Assembly: GCA_036725345.1 (NCBI GenBank) | Contig: DAIMEJ010000001.1 | Span: forward strand, 372,001-436,000 | Origin: JAPLJU01 sp036725345 | Lineage (GTDB): Bacteria; Desulfobacterota; Syntrophia; Syntrophales; UBA2192 | Reading direction: 5' to 3' | Length of the DNA: 64,000 bases | In this document: positions 8,335 through 16,906 of the stretch, in pieces | How positions within the stretch are numbered: position 1 is the first letter of the stretch | Layout of the letters: every line of letters starts with the position of its first letter | The notes under the pieces: model-generated | What the model saw: only the letters and a program-made list of their open reading frames with translations | What the model was told of the DNA's origin: nothing | Databases searched by the model: none | Made by a program: the position numbers and the translations under genes

Positions 8335-9084
8335 TTAATTTTTCTCCTTTTTCTTCCGCCCCCGATGCAGAAGTCCTTCTATTTCCCGCTTCATCAAAGG
8401 TCTGTACTCGCCGGACGCGAGATCGCCAAGCATCAGATTTCCCACGGCAATCCGGACCAGTCGCTGAACGGGGTGCCCCAGAGCGTCGAAGGCCCGTCTG
8501 ACCACCCGGTTTCTACCTTCTGAAACGGTGATTTGGAGCCAGGAGCTTTTGGGATTTGTCTTCTCCAGGCGGACGACACCGGGCGTAAAAACCCCGTCCT
8601 CGAGGTCCACGCCCTCCTCAAGATGACGAAGCGCCTGAGGTGCCAGGCTCCCCCTGATCTTGACGAAGTACGTCTTCGGAATATCGTGCCTGGGATGCTG
8701 GATGCGCTGGGCGAAATCCCCGTCGTTTGTCAGGATGAGAAGCCCTTCCGAGTCGTAGTCCAGTCTCCCCACCGGATAAACCCTTTGCCTCACATTGCGC
8801 AGCAGGTCCGTGACGATCGGCCGGCCTTCCGGATCTTTCAGGGTCGTCACATAACCGGTGGGTTTGTAAAGCATGAGGTAGAGCTTTTCAACCTTCGCCG
8901 GGATGAGTCTCCCGTCGACCCGGATTTCATCCCTCCCGGGATCGGCCTTCGCGCCGAGTTGGGTGACGACTTTACGGTTGACGGTGACCCTGCCCTCCCG
9001 GATGTACGCCTCAGCCGCCCGCCGTGACACGATGCCCGCCCGGGCGATAATTTTCTGAAGTCGATCCTGCAAAGACCCGCTCAC
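8335..9084 (-). CDS. rluB: 23S rRNA pseudouridine synthase RluB-like
   Basis: This 249-residue protein has an N-terminal S4 RNA-binding domain (about 5-65: DRLQKIIARAGIVSRRAAEAYIREGRVTVN) and an RsuA/RluB/E/F catalytic domain with GRLDYDSEGLLILTNDG, whose Asp is the catalytic nucleophile, and GRNRVVRRAFDALGHPV. The tail is basic (RGRKKKEKN). Members make a pseudouridine in 23S or 16S rRNA; assignment to RluB rather than RsuA rests on overall look and on linkage to scpAB, a common arrangement. Its start overlaps the scpB stop by four bases. Confidence 0.88.
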   Translation of the reverse strand: MSGSLQDRLQKIIARAGIVSRRAAEAYIREGRVTVNRKVVTQLGAKADPGRDEIRVDGRLIPAKVEKLYLMLYKPTGYVTTLKDPEGRPIVTDLLRNVRQRVYPVGRLDYDSEGLLILTNDGDFAQRIQHPRHDIPKTYFVKIRGSLAPQALRHLEEGVDLEDGVFTPGVVRLEKTNPKSSWLQITVSEGRNRVVRRAFDALGHPVQRLVRIAVGNLMLGDLASGEYRPLMKREIEGLLHRGRKKKEKN

Positions 9085-9611
9085 TCCTGCAATTCCTGGA
9101 ACTCCCGCAGCGTTGGAAGCTCCGAGAGGTCCTTCAAATTGAAAACCTCCAGAAATCGCTTTGTCGTTCCATAGATGATGGGCTTGCCGGGCACATTCTT
9201 TCGCCCCAGCATCCGTAACAGCCTCTTATCCAGAAGCCCCCTCAGGGCACCGCTGACGTCCACACCCCTGACCTTCTCGATTTCATGTCTCGTGACGGGT
9301 TGCCGGTAGGCCACAACCGCCAGCGTCTCGAGCGCGGCCTGTGAGAGCCCCGGCGGTCTGATCCCCTTGAGTTTCCTGAGCCATGAAGCCATGTCGGCCC
9401 GTGTCCGAAACTGATATCCCCCGGCGACCTCCGCGAGATGAAAGCCGCCGTTGCGACCGGCGTATTCCTCGTCGAGCGTCTTGATGACGGCGATGACCGC
9501 CGCGCGATCTTCCACACCGACGATTTCCGCGATTTTGTCAACGCTGAGCGGTGCCTCTGACGCAAAGATCAGCGCTTCAACAATCGAACGAAGGTCTTCC
9601 ATGGTTCTCAT
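9081..9611 (-). CDS. scpB: Segregation and condensation protein ScpB
   Basis: This 176-residue protein has two winged-helix domains (DLRSIVEALIFASEAPLSVDKIAEIVG; LSQAALETLAVVAYRQPVTRHEIEKVRGVD), the ScpB hallmark. It joins ScpA and SMC in the condensin complex that compacts and segregates the chromosome. It overlaps scpA and rluB by four bases at each end. The genes follow the order trpS-scpA-scpB-rluB on the minus strand and probably form one message. Confidence 0.92.
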   Translation of the reverse strand: MRTMEDLRSIVEALIFASEAPLSVDKIAEIVGVEDRAAVIAVIKTLDEEYAGRNGGFHLAEVAGGYQFRTRADMASWLRKLKGIRPPGLSQAALETLAVVAYRQPVTRHEIEKVRGVDVSGALRGLLDKRLLRMLGRKNVPGKPIIYGTTKRFLEVFNLKDLSELPTLREFQELQE

Positions 9612-10324
9612 TCCTCCACCGCGAGAAATATTCGAATCGGTCCGAAGGTATGGGTTTGACAGGCCCTCACAATCCGCATTTTCATGAGCTCCAGGATGGC
9701 CAGAAGCGTGTAGATCATCATCCGGCGATCGCGGACATCGGCCAGCAGGTCCCTGAACTGCATGCTCTTTTCCACGGACAGCTTTTCCATGATTTCATTG
9801 ATCCGATCCGACAGGGACATCTTTTCGGTACTGATCTCCAGCAGGTCCTCGTCCTTGAGGCCGGCCACGATTTCACGGAAGGCCTCGACGAGTTTGAACA
9901 GATCGACCTCGATCAGCTCTTCCTCGGGGTCGGTTTTGACTTCCGGCATTGGCCCCCGCTTGAAAACATCCCTCTCCAGGAGCGTCCTTCGCCCCAGGTC
10001 CAGGGCGGCCTCCTTGAACGTCTGGTACTCCAGGAGCTGACGGACAAGCTCTGCCCGCGGATCGGGCTGCTCTTCCTCGCCCTCCTCTGTCTCCTCGGGA
10101 GGCAGGAGCATTTTCGATTTGATGTTCAGAAGTGTGGCGGCCAGGACGAGGTATTCGCCCGCGAGATCGAGATTCATCGATCTCATGAGCTCCAGGTGAT
10201 TCAGGTATTGTTCCGTGATGACCGCGATGGGGATATTGTAGATATCCACCTCGTTTTTCTTGATGAGGTAGAGGAGCAGATCGAGGGGACCCTCGAAGAT
10301 GTCTAATTTGATCGCATAACTCAT
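9608..10324 (-). CDS. scpA: Segregation and condensation protein ScpA
   Basis: This 238-residue kleisin starts with the ScpA signature FEGPLDLLLYLIKKNEVDIY, a conserved helical region that contacts SMC. It has an acidic linker in the middle (EETEEGEEEQPD) and a C-terminal winged helix. It bridges the SMC dimer with ScpB. The start is the ATG at 10324 (MSYAIKLD); the frame is open further upstream into trpS but without family character. It begins 4 bp after the trpS stop. Confidence 0.92.
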   Translation of the reverse strand: MSYAIKLDIFEGPLDLLLYLIKKNEVDIYNIPIAVITEQYLNHLELMRSMNLDLAGEYLVLAATLLNIKSKMLLPPEETEEGEEEQPDPRAELVRQLLEYQTFKEAALDLGRRTLLERDVFKRGPMPEVKTDPEEELIEVDLFKLVEAFREIVAGLKDEDLLEISTEKMSLSDRINEIMEKLSVEKSMQFRDLLADVRDRRMMIYTLLAILELMKMRIVRACQTHTFGPIRIFLAVEE

Positions 10325-10328
10325 GCCG

Positions 10329-11315
10329 TCAGATCTTGACCGCCTCCCGGACTTCCTCCATCGTTTGCCGGGCAACCTCCGTAGCCCGCCGGCACCCGTC
10401 CGTGATGATATCCCGGACTTCCTCCTGATGAGACCGGTAATAATCCTGCCGGTCATGGATCGTCTTCATGCCCTCGATAATCCACCGGACAAGCCGCTTC
10501 TTGCAGTCCACACAACCGATGCCGGCCTTCCGGCATTCACGGTCGATCTCCTCCAGATCCGCATGGGGCGCATAAATGCTGTGAAAGGTAAAAACGTTGC
10601 AGATCTCCGGCCTCCCGGCGTCCCCTTTTCGCATCCGCTGGGGATCGGTGAACATGGACTCCACCTTGGTTTTCAGCACGCTGTCCCGGTCACTGAGATA
10701 GATGGAATTTTCGTAGGACTTGCTCATCTTTCTCCCGTCAATGCCGAGCAGCTTGGGCACTTCCGTCAGCAGGGCATCCGGTATGGGGAATATTTCCCGA
10801 TAGAGAAAATTGAATCTGCGGGCGATCTCACGGGTGAGTTCGACGTGGGGCAGCTGATCCACCCCCACGGGAACGCCGTGGGCCTTGTACATGATGATGT
10901 CGGCGGCCTGCAGGACGGGGTATCCCAGGAAACCGAAGGTGGACAAGTCCTTGTCCGCGAGTTCCTGCTTCATCTCTTTGTAGGTGGGGTTTCTCTCGAG
11001 CCAGGGCAGCGGCGTGACCATGGAAAGAATCAGGAATAGCTCTGCGTGCTCCTTCACCCTCGACTGGATGAACAGCGTGCTCCGCCGGGGGTCCAGACCG
11101 ACGCTCAGCCAGTCAACCACCATATCCTGGATGTAGCCCTGGATCGGGTCGGTGTTGTTGTACTCGCTGGTCAGGGCGTGCCAATCGGCGACGAAGTAAA
11201 AGCACTCATAGTCTCCGCCATTCTGCAGGTTCACCCAGTTCTGCAGGGCCCCGTGCAGATTACCCAGGTGCAACTTGCCCGTGGGCCGCATCCCGCTCAA
11301 GATTCTCTTCTTCAA
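10329..11315 (-). CDS. trpS: Tryptophanyl-tRNA synthetase
   Basis: This 328-residue class I synthetase has the HIGH-like motif HLGN in PTGKLHLGNLHGALQNW and the KMSKS loop GRKMSKSYEN. It charges tRNA-Trp. I chose the TTG at 11315 (LKKRILSGMRPTG) because TrpS proteins normally begin a few residues before SGMRPTG, and AGGA lies seven bases upstream. The open frame extends 23 codons further but with low-complexity basic sequence. It is the first gene of the scpAB-rluB cluster. Confidence 0.95.
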   Translation of the reverse strand: MKKRILSGMRPTGKLHLGNLHGALQNWVNLQNGGDYECFYFVADWHALTSEYNNTDPIQGYIQDMVVDWLSVGLDPRRSTLFIQSRVKEHAELFLILSMVTPLPWLERNPTYKEMKQELADKDLSTFGFLGYPVLQAADIIMYKAHGVPVGVDQLPHVELTREIARRFNFLYREIFPIPDALLTEVPKLLGIDGRKMSKSYENSIYLSDRDSVLKTKVESMFTDPQRMRKGDAGRPEICNVFTFHSIYAPHADLEEIDRECRKAGIGCVDCKKRLVRWIIEGMKTIHDRQDYYRSHQEEVRDIITDGCRRATEVARQTMEEVREAVKI

Positions 11316-11541
11316 TGATCGTCCTCGCTCCTCTTCTCTCCTTCGGGGCATCCGCCCCTTTCTCATCAGGCAACGCACGCTCATTGCCCGACGGCGTCGA
11401 TGGCACGAAACACCGTTCCGACAAGCGACAAAATTGCAGTTCTCGATGCCGACATCCGCAGGCGGCGCAGATATAACAGAAAGCCCCCCGCCCTGTCAAC
11501 TCGGCGCCTCCGGATTCGGGCAACCCGGGTGATGAACGCTG

Positions 11542-12357
11542 TCAGCGATCGTCAGCGATTTTTGTGACTTCATTCAGGACCTTGCGCAGGATCCGGTTGC
11601 TCCGCGCACGGGTCCTGACCGGTACGAGTGCCCCCAGTGACTCGAGCCTTCGAATCACCGGACGGGGGTTTTGTTCCTGCAGGATCAGCCTGAGTTCCGT
11701 CGCGATCCGGTAATCCTGCAGCCTCTCCAGCATGCCGGACGCCAAAGCTTCCCGCACCAGACGCTGTGTCGATTCGTCCAGGTGAAACCCCAGACGACCC
11801 TCGAAACGCAGGGCCCTGAAGATCCTCGTGGGGTCGTCGACAAAGCTTCTTTCATGAAGGACCCGAATTTTCTTGTCCCGGATGTCGACTCTCCCGCCAA
11901 AGGGATCCATGACCTGCCCGACGGCGGGAGGCGACAGGGCAATCGCCATGGCATTGATTGTGAAGTCCCGGCGGTAGAGGTCGTCCTCGATACGCCCCGG
12001 CCGTACCGTGGGCAGGGCGGCCGGACGGTCATAGCTCTCCACGCGGGCCGTTGCCACATCGATCTTGAATCCCGCCGGGAAAACGATCGTCGCCGTGCCG
12101 AAGCGCACGTAACAGCGCAGTTTCGCCCCGTATCGCGGGGCGAAGGACTTCGCGAATTCGATGCCGTCCCCCTCGATGACGAGATCGACATCGGCGTTGT
12201 CTTTTCCCAGACACAGATCCCGGACCAGGCCGCCCACGAGAAAGGCCTTGAAACCCAGACGCTCGGCCTCGCGTCCGGCCGCCTCCAGGACTTCCACAAG
12301 AGGAACGCCCAGCTTCTCCACCAGGGATCTCTTGATGCTCTCGCAAAGGGCCGGCAT
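11542..12357 (-). CDS. CCA-adding/poly(A) polymerase head-domain protein (short)
   Basis: This 271-residue protein has the class II nucleotidyltransferase head: GGLVRDLCLG plus a DVDLVIEG metal motif, the flexible loop RRDFTINAMA, and DPTRIFRALRFEGRLGF leading into the neck. It then stops near residue 271, while CCA-adding enzymes and PAPs of this family run from about 400 to over 800 residues with body, tail or HD/CBS domains. The neck helices are there but the tRNA-clamping tail is absent. It may be a minimal A-adding enzyme, a partner of another protein, or a truncated gene. No stop-split remnant is seen just downstream. Confidence 0.75.
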   Translation of the reverse strand: MPALCESIKRSLVEKLGVPLVEVLEAAGREAERLGFKAFLVGGLVRDLCLGKDNADVDLVIEGDGIEFAKSFAPRYGAKLRCYVRFGTATIVFPAGFKIDVATARVESYDRPAALPTVRPGRIEDDLYRRDFTINAMAIALSPPAVGQVMDPFGGRVDIRDKKIRVLHERSFVDDPTRIFRALRFEGRLGFHLDESTQRLVREALASGMLERLQDYRIATELRLILQEQNPRPVIRRLESLGALVPVRTRARSNRILRKVLNEVTKIADDR

Positions 12358-12430
12358 GAATCACCGCAGAAAGGTCAGCTCTGAGGGTCAGGACAATGCT
12401 GATGAGACCCGCTTCCCCGCTCGGAAAGAA

Positions 12431-13633
12431 TCATGGAAACTTCTTCTTCATGACCAGGAAGTAGAGTTCCCCCTCCTCTTTCATGTATCCCGCGACGGCT
12501 CCCGCTTCGCTTCCGGTTCCGAAGAAGAGATCGACCCTCCCCGGTCCGACAATCGCCCCGCCGGTGTCCTGATTCAAGACGAACCGGGAAAAGGACGTCC
12601 AGGCGCTGACCTGACCGCGGTTGTCCACGAGGGGTTTCCGGGTCCTGATAAAAGCCAGGGCGCCTCTCGGAAAGAGGGTCTGATCCGTCGCAATGGACCG
12701 TCCGGCCGTCACGGGGATATCGAGACTGCCCACGGGGCCCTCCTTCACCGTCCTGAAAAAGACGTAACTTTCGTTGTAATTGAGAATCTCGCTCAGTTCA
12801 TCGGGGTTTTCACGCAGGTGCTCTTTGATCGCCTGGGCGGACATGCCCCCCGGGGGGACCTTGCCCTGTTCCATGAGATACTTCCCGATGCTCCGATAGG
12901 GTCTTCCGTTGGCCAGGGCATAGCTCACCTGGAAGCAGTTTCCGTCCACGGGGCAAACCTTCCCGGACCCCTGGATGTGGAGGAAGAAGATGTCAACGGG
13001 ATCCGCAAACCAGGCGATCTCGAGCCCCCTCCCCTTCAGCGCGCCTTCCCCGTCAATCTCCTCGCGGCTGTAATAGGGAACGATTTCGCCCTTGCCGATC
13101 CTGGCGACGAGCCTCTCGCCCTTGTAGCGTTCCCTGAATTTTTCGAGGTTGATGAAAAGAAGGTCCTTCGGGGCCCGGTAAATCGGATAGCGGTATTGAG
13201 CCGTCTCCACCATCGATGCTTTCAAAACAGGCTCGTAATAACCCGTGAACAAAACCGCCCCCTTGATCCCCGATCCCGAAGCGCGGTAGATGTCGAAGGA
13301 GGCGGCGATTCTGCGTTCCTTCGAGGCCCGGGGTTCCGGGCTCCTCAGGATAGCAAGAAACAATTTGAGCGTCTCTTTCATCTCGCCTGTCGTGTACCGG
13401 GCAGGCCCGATCCGGAACATCCTTCCCTCCGGCAGCCTTTCGTAGTACTTCAGACTCCTCGTGACGGCGAGTTCCAGAGATTCAACGGTCAGATCGTCGG
13501 AAAAGGCGGGCAAGGCCTCCTCGTTGACGAGCGCCAGCGGCTCCGGCAACGGGATGACGGGCCTCTCCACGGGGGCCGAGCAGGCCACGAGCATTCCGGC
13601 GCAGATGATGACGAAAGAATAAGCCTTTTTCAT
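12431..13633 (-). CDS. mltA: MltA-type membrane-bound lytic murein transglycosylase
   Basis: This 400-residue lipoprotein has the signal MKKAYSFVIICAGMLVACS, with the lipid cysteine at about residue 18. The MltA domain includes TGYYEPVLKAS, IQGSGKV and a C-terminal 3D domain with DTGGAIVGPGRVDLFFGTG, where the catalytic Asp is expected. It cleaves glycan strands of peptidoglycan from the outer membrane. The start at 13633 is set by the signal peptide; the longer frame overlaps the upstream acetyltransferase gene. It is probably the last or next-to-last gene of the nadK-recN cluster. Confidence 0.9.
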   Translation of the reverse strand: MKKAYSFVIICAGMLVACSAPVERPVIPLPEPLALVNEEALPAFSDDLTVESLELAVTRSLKYYERLPEGRMFRIGPARYTTGEMKETLKLFLAILRSPEPRASKERRIAASFDIYRASGSGIKGAVLFTGYYEPVLKASMVETAQYRYPIYRAPKDLLFINLEKFRERYKGERLVARIGKGEIVPYYSREEIDGEGALKGRGLEIAWFADPVDIFFLHIQGSGKVCPVDGNCFQVSYALANGRPYRSIGKYLMEQGKVPPGGMSAQAIKEHLRENPDELSEILNYNESYVFFRTVKEGPVGSLDIPVTAGRSIATDQTLFPRGALAFIRTRKPLVDNRGQVSAWTSFSRFVLNQDTGGAIVGPGRVDLFFGTGSEAGAVAGYMKEEGELYFLVMKKKFP

Positions 13634-13671
13634 GAGACCGATGACGCGTTCCTTCCGACCGGGGGGCTGTC

Positions 13672-14130
13672 TCAAAGCTCGACGATCATGGCTGCTTCGT
13701 CGCAGTAGTCCGGGTATTTGGGACACTTAAAACAGTCGGACCATATTTTTTCCGGGAGGGTTACGCGGTCCGTTTCGTGAAAGCCGAGCTTTTCGAAAAA
13801 AAGCTTCTGATAGGTGAGCGTGAAAATTCTGTAGAGTCCAAGCGTGATGGCCTCTGAGATACAGGCCTCCGCGAGTTTTTTCCCGATCCCCCGCCTCCGG
13901 TATCTCGGGTCCACGTAAAGGGATCGAATCTCCGCCAGATTTTCCCAGATGATGTGCATGGCGCAGATGCCCGCGATCTCGCCGTTTTCATCGTCGATGT
14001 AGACATAAAAATCCCGAAGGGAACTGTAGATATCCACGAGAGACCGCGGGAGGATCTCCCCTTCCCCGGAAGAAATATTGATCATGCGGTGGATCGTCTT
14101 GACGTCGTCTGTCTTCGCTTTCCTCAGCAT
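13672..14130 (-). CDS. GNAT acetyltransferase, short N-acetylglutamate synthase-like
   Basis: This 152-residue single-domain GNAT protein has the acetyl-CoA loop RYRRRGIGKKL and the pattern LFFEKLGFHETDRVTLPEKIWSDC, which I associate with the stand-alone short ArgA-type N-acetylglutamate synthases of Deltaproteobacteria and Clostridia. It has a CxxCP-type cluster (DCFKCPKYPDYC) near the end. It would start arginine synthesis by acetylating glutamate. An alternative GTG start lies eight codons upstream at 14154; I prefer the ATG at 14130. No arginine gene is adjacent. Confidence 0.75.
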   Translation of the reverse strand: MLRKAKTDDVKTIHRMINISSGEGEILPRSLVDIYSSLRDFYVYIDDENGEIAGICAMHIIWENLAEIRSLYVDPRYRRRGIGKKLAEACISEAITLGLYRIFTLTYQKLFFEKLGFHETDRVTLPEKIWSDCFKCPKYPDYCDEAAMIVEL

Positions 14131-14168
14131 TTTTTCTACCCCCGGACCCTCCACCCGTCAGCCCATGA

Positions 14169-15854
14169 TTATTTTTTAGCGACCCGGAGCATCTCCCTCG
14201 CATGTTCTCTCGTCTTGTCCGTCACCATGACACCGCCCAGCATCCGTGCGATTTCATCCAATCGCTCTCGGTCGTTGAGTCTGCGCACATAGGCCTTCGT
14301 CCTGGCGCCCGAAACGCCCTTGGAAACCAGGTAATGGCCGTCCGCGAAGCAGGCGATCTGGGGAAGATGGGTAATGCAGATGACCTGATGGTGCCTGGAA
14401 ACGTCCTTCAGCTTGCGCCCCACGACCTCCGCCGTGGCCCCGCCGATGCCGCTGTCCACCTCGTCGAATATGACCGTCCCGACGGAGCCCGTACGGGCCA
14501 ATACCTTTTTCATGGCCAGGACGATTCTGGAGAGCTCCCCCCCGGAGGCGATCCGATTCAACGGTTTGAGCTCCTCGCCCACGTTGGTGGAAAGATAAAA
14601 CTCTACTTCATCCACCCCTTTCTCCCGCAGCGGGGTATCGGTACCCCCGCCGGGGGCGGAGGGATTGATCGTGACCTTGAATCTCGCCCGTTCCATTTTC
14701 AAAGACCGGGTCTCGGCATTGACGGCCTTTTCAAGGACGGCGGCCGCCTTTTCACGATCCCGGGAAAGGATGGCGGACAGCTCCCGGAGCTGTGCTTCCC
14801 GGACGTTGACGAGATCGGCGATCTTTTCGATATCCCCGCTGACGGTCTCGAGGCCTCTCAGTTCCTCCTCGACGCTTTCCTTCGTCTGCAGGACAGCCTC
14901 CAGAGACCCGCCGTACTTGCGTTTCAGTTTGCTCAACAGTTCAAGGCGTTCCTCTATTTCGTCCAGACGAGCGGGGTCCCGGGGGAGTTTTTTGACAAAA
15001 TCACGCAGGGCGAGTGCGGTGTCTTCAAGCTGGATGGCGACGGAATCAAGTTCCCCGGGCGAGATCCTGAATTCGGGATCAACGCTGCGAATCTCTCTGA
15101 CGTGTTCTATGATTTTGCCGAGTTCCGCGAGCACCGATCCCTGACGGTCGTAAAGAACCTCGTGGGCGCCTTCGGCCAGTTCCAGAAGACGCCCGGCATG
15201 GGCCAGGAGTTTCTTTTCGTCTGAAAGGGCCTCGTCTTCGCGCGCTTTTACTCCGGCGTTGTCGATCTCTTTCAGCTGAAACCTCAGGAAATCCTCCCGT
15301 TCGGCCCGACGCTTCTGAATCTCACGGAGTTCCCCCAACCGTGCCCGGAGATTCTGGTAGTCCCCGTAAAGCCGGGCGTATTCCGATCTCGATGGAAGGA
15401 GACCCCCGAACTCATCGAGAATGTCGATGTGGCTGTCGGCGTTCAGGAGAACCTGGTGTTCATGCTGGCCGCAGATGTTGATCAGCCGCTCGCTGAGTGT
15501 CGCAAGAGAAGCAAGAGTCGTCATGCCCCCGTTGACGTAGATACGGTTCCGGCCCGACCGGGACACAATCCGCCGGATGACAAGTTCCTCTTCAACGGGC
15601 AGGTCCAGCGCATCGAGCCTCGCCTTGACATCCTGACGGTCACGGACGTCAAAAACCGCCTCCACCGTTGCGGAATCCTCGGAGGATCGGATCAGGTCCG
15701 CCGTCGCCCGTTCGCCGAGCAAAAGACCGATGGCGCCGATGATGATGGATTTCCCCGCGCCGGTTTCCCCGGAGAGAACGGTCAGGCCCTCCGGAAAGGC
15801 GATCTTCAATTCATCGATGATGGCGAAGTTCCGGATGCTGAGGTCCGTGAGCAT
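14169..15854 (-). CDS. recN: DNA repair protein RecN
   Basis: This 561-residue SMC-like ATPase has Walker A SGETGAGKS near residue 30, a long coiled-coil middle, the signature SGGELSRIVLAMK and Walker B TVIFDEVDSGIGG, in the RecN order. It works in recombinational repair of double-strand breaks. The ATG is one base after the nadK stop, the usual nadK-recN linkage in many bacteria. Confidence 0.95.
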   Translation of the reverse strand: MLTDLSIRNFAIIDELKIAFPEGLTVLSGETGAGKSIIIGAIGLLLGERATADLIRSSEDSATVEAVFDVRDRQDVKARLDALDLPVEEELVIRRIVSRSGRNRIYVNGGMTTLASLATLSERLINICGQHEHQVLLNADSHIDILDEFGGLLPSRSEYARLYGDYQNLRARLGELREIQKRRAEREDFLRFQLKEIDNAGVKAREDEALSDEKKLLAHAGRLLELAEGAHEVLYDRQGSVLAELGKIIEHVREIRSVDPEFRISPGELDSVAIQLEDTALALRDFVKKLPRDPARLDEIEERLELLSKLKRKYGGSLEAVLQTKESVEEELRGLETVSGDIEKIADLVNVREAQLRELSAILSRDREKAAAVLEKAVNAETRSLKMERARFKVTINPSAPGGGTDTPLREKGVDEVEFYLSTNVGEELKPLNRIASGGELSRIVLAMKKVLARTGSVGTVIFDEVDSGIGGATAEVVGRKLKDVSRHHQVICITHLPQIACFADGHYLVSKGVSGARTKAYVRRLNDRERLDEIARMLGGVMVTDKTREHAREMLRVAKK

Positions 15855-15855
15855 T

Positions 15856-16737
15856 CTATTGCCTCTTGCCTCCCGTCGGGGAGCCTCCCCATCCGAGTTT
15901 CGAGCGCAGGATCTGAAGATAATCCCGCCGGGGTGACGTCACGAGATTGGTCACATACTTCGACTTTCGTATCACAATGGAATCCCCCGACCGGAGATCG
16001 TAGGAGAGTTGACCGTCCAGCGTCGCCGTCGCCCCCATCCCCTTCGACCAGAGCACGACACGGATACCGGCGTTCTCGGGCAGCATCACGGGCCGGTTGG
16101 TCAGCGTGTGGGGGCAGATGGGGTTGATGATGATGGAATGGAGCATCGGAAAGACGATGGGGCCGCCCGCCGAGAGGGAATAAGCCGTGGAGCCCGTCGG
16201 TGTCGAGACGATCAGGCCGTCGGCCTTGTAGGTCGTCAGGTAGCGGTCGTCCACGATGACCTCCAGATCCACCATCCTGGAGAGATTCCCGCGGTTGATG
16301 ACGACATCGTTGAGGACGGAACCGTCTTCGATGGTCCGGTCGCCGCTGTGGACTTCCACGTCCAGCATCATCCTTTTCTCCGTCCGGTAATCCCCCCGGT
16401 AGATCATCTCCAGGGCGTCGATCATCTCGTTGAGATTGAAGACGGTGAGGTAACCGAAGGCCCCGAGATTGATGCCGAGAATCGGCACATTGAACTTCCG
16501 GACGGACCGCGCTGCCATGAGCAGTGTCCCGTCGCCGCCGAAGGCGACGATCATGTCGACCCGCGACCCGATGTCCTCGCGGTCCACGCCCCCCGGTTCA
16601 GCCATCCTTTTAGCGATTTCGCGCTCGAGGACCACCTCCACGCCCCGGCCCTTGGCCCATTCCTTCAGCCGGATGATGAGTTCCGGCGCCTTCTCCTTCC
16701 GGATGTTTGCGATGATCCCGATTCTGCGTATTTCCAC
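15856..16737 (-). CDS. nadK: NAD kinase
   Basis: This 293-residue protein has the NAD kinase motifs GGDGT (IVAFGGDGTLLMAARSV) and NLGAFGYLT, followed by a second domain with DGLIVSTPTGSTAYSLSAGGP. It phosphorylates NAD to NADP. It heads the minus-strand group nadK-recN-NAGS-mltA, and the promoter should lie in 16738-16853, which it shares with divergent rdgC. Confidence 0.95.
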   Translation of the reverse strand: MEIRRIGIIANIRKEKAPELIIRLKEWAKGRGVEVVLEREIAKRMAEPGGVDREDIGSRVDMIVAFGGDGTLLMAARSVRKFNVPILGINLGAFGYLTVFNLNEMIDALEMIYRGDYRTEKRMMLDVEVHSGDRTIEDGSVLNDVVINRGNLSRMVDLEVIVDDRYLTTYKADGLIVSTPTGSTAYSLSAGGPIVFPMLHSIIINPICPHTLTNRPVMLPENAGIRVVLWSKGMGATATLDGQLSYDLRSGDSIVIRKSKYVTNLVTSPRRDYLQILRSKLGWGGSPTGGKRQ

Positions 16738-16853
16738 TGGAATTCCCCTTCAAAAACCGGTCGAAAGGTAACACAAAAATACCGGGGTTGTCCACGCGGA
16801 TTTGCACGGCCCGCCTCCGATGAACGGATTTCAGCAGGGGTGCCTTTGAGGCC

Positions 16854-16883
16854 TTGACAGCCCCGGGCGGCCTGCGGTACTTT
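16854..16883 (+). promoter_or_regulatory. Sigma-70 type promoter of rdgC
   Basis: TTGACA (16854-16859) and TACTTT (16878-16883) are separated by 18 bp and lie 24 bp before the rdgC ATG. A strong ribosome site (AAAGGAGGG) follows. Confidence 0.55.
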
Positions 16884-16906
16884 CGCCCGGTTGAAAGGAG
16901 GGCGCC

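Noticed and set aside
12161..13708. Plus-strand frame of 515 codons over mltA and the CCA-like gene
   Set aside because: It spans two clear minus-strand genes and is rich in Arg/Pro/Ser, typical of an antisense frame in GC-rich DNA.
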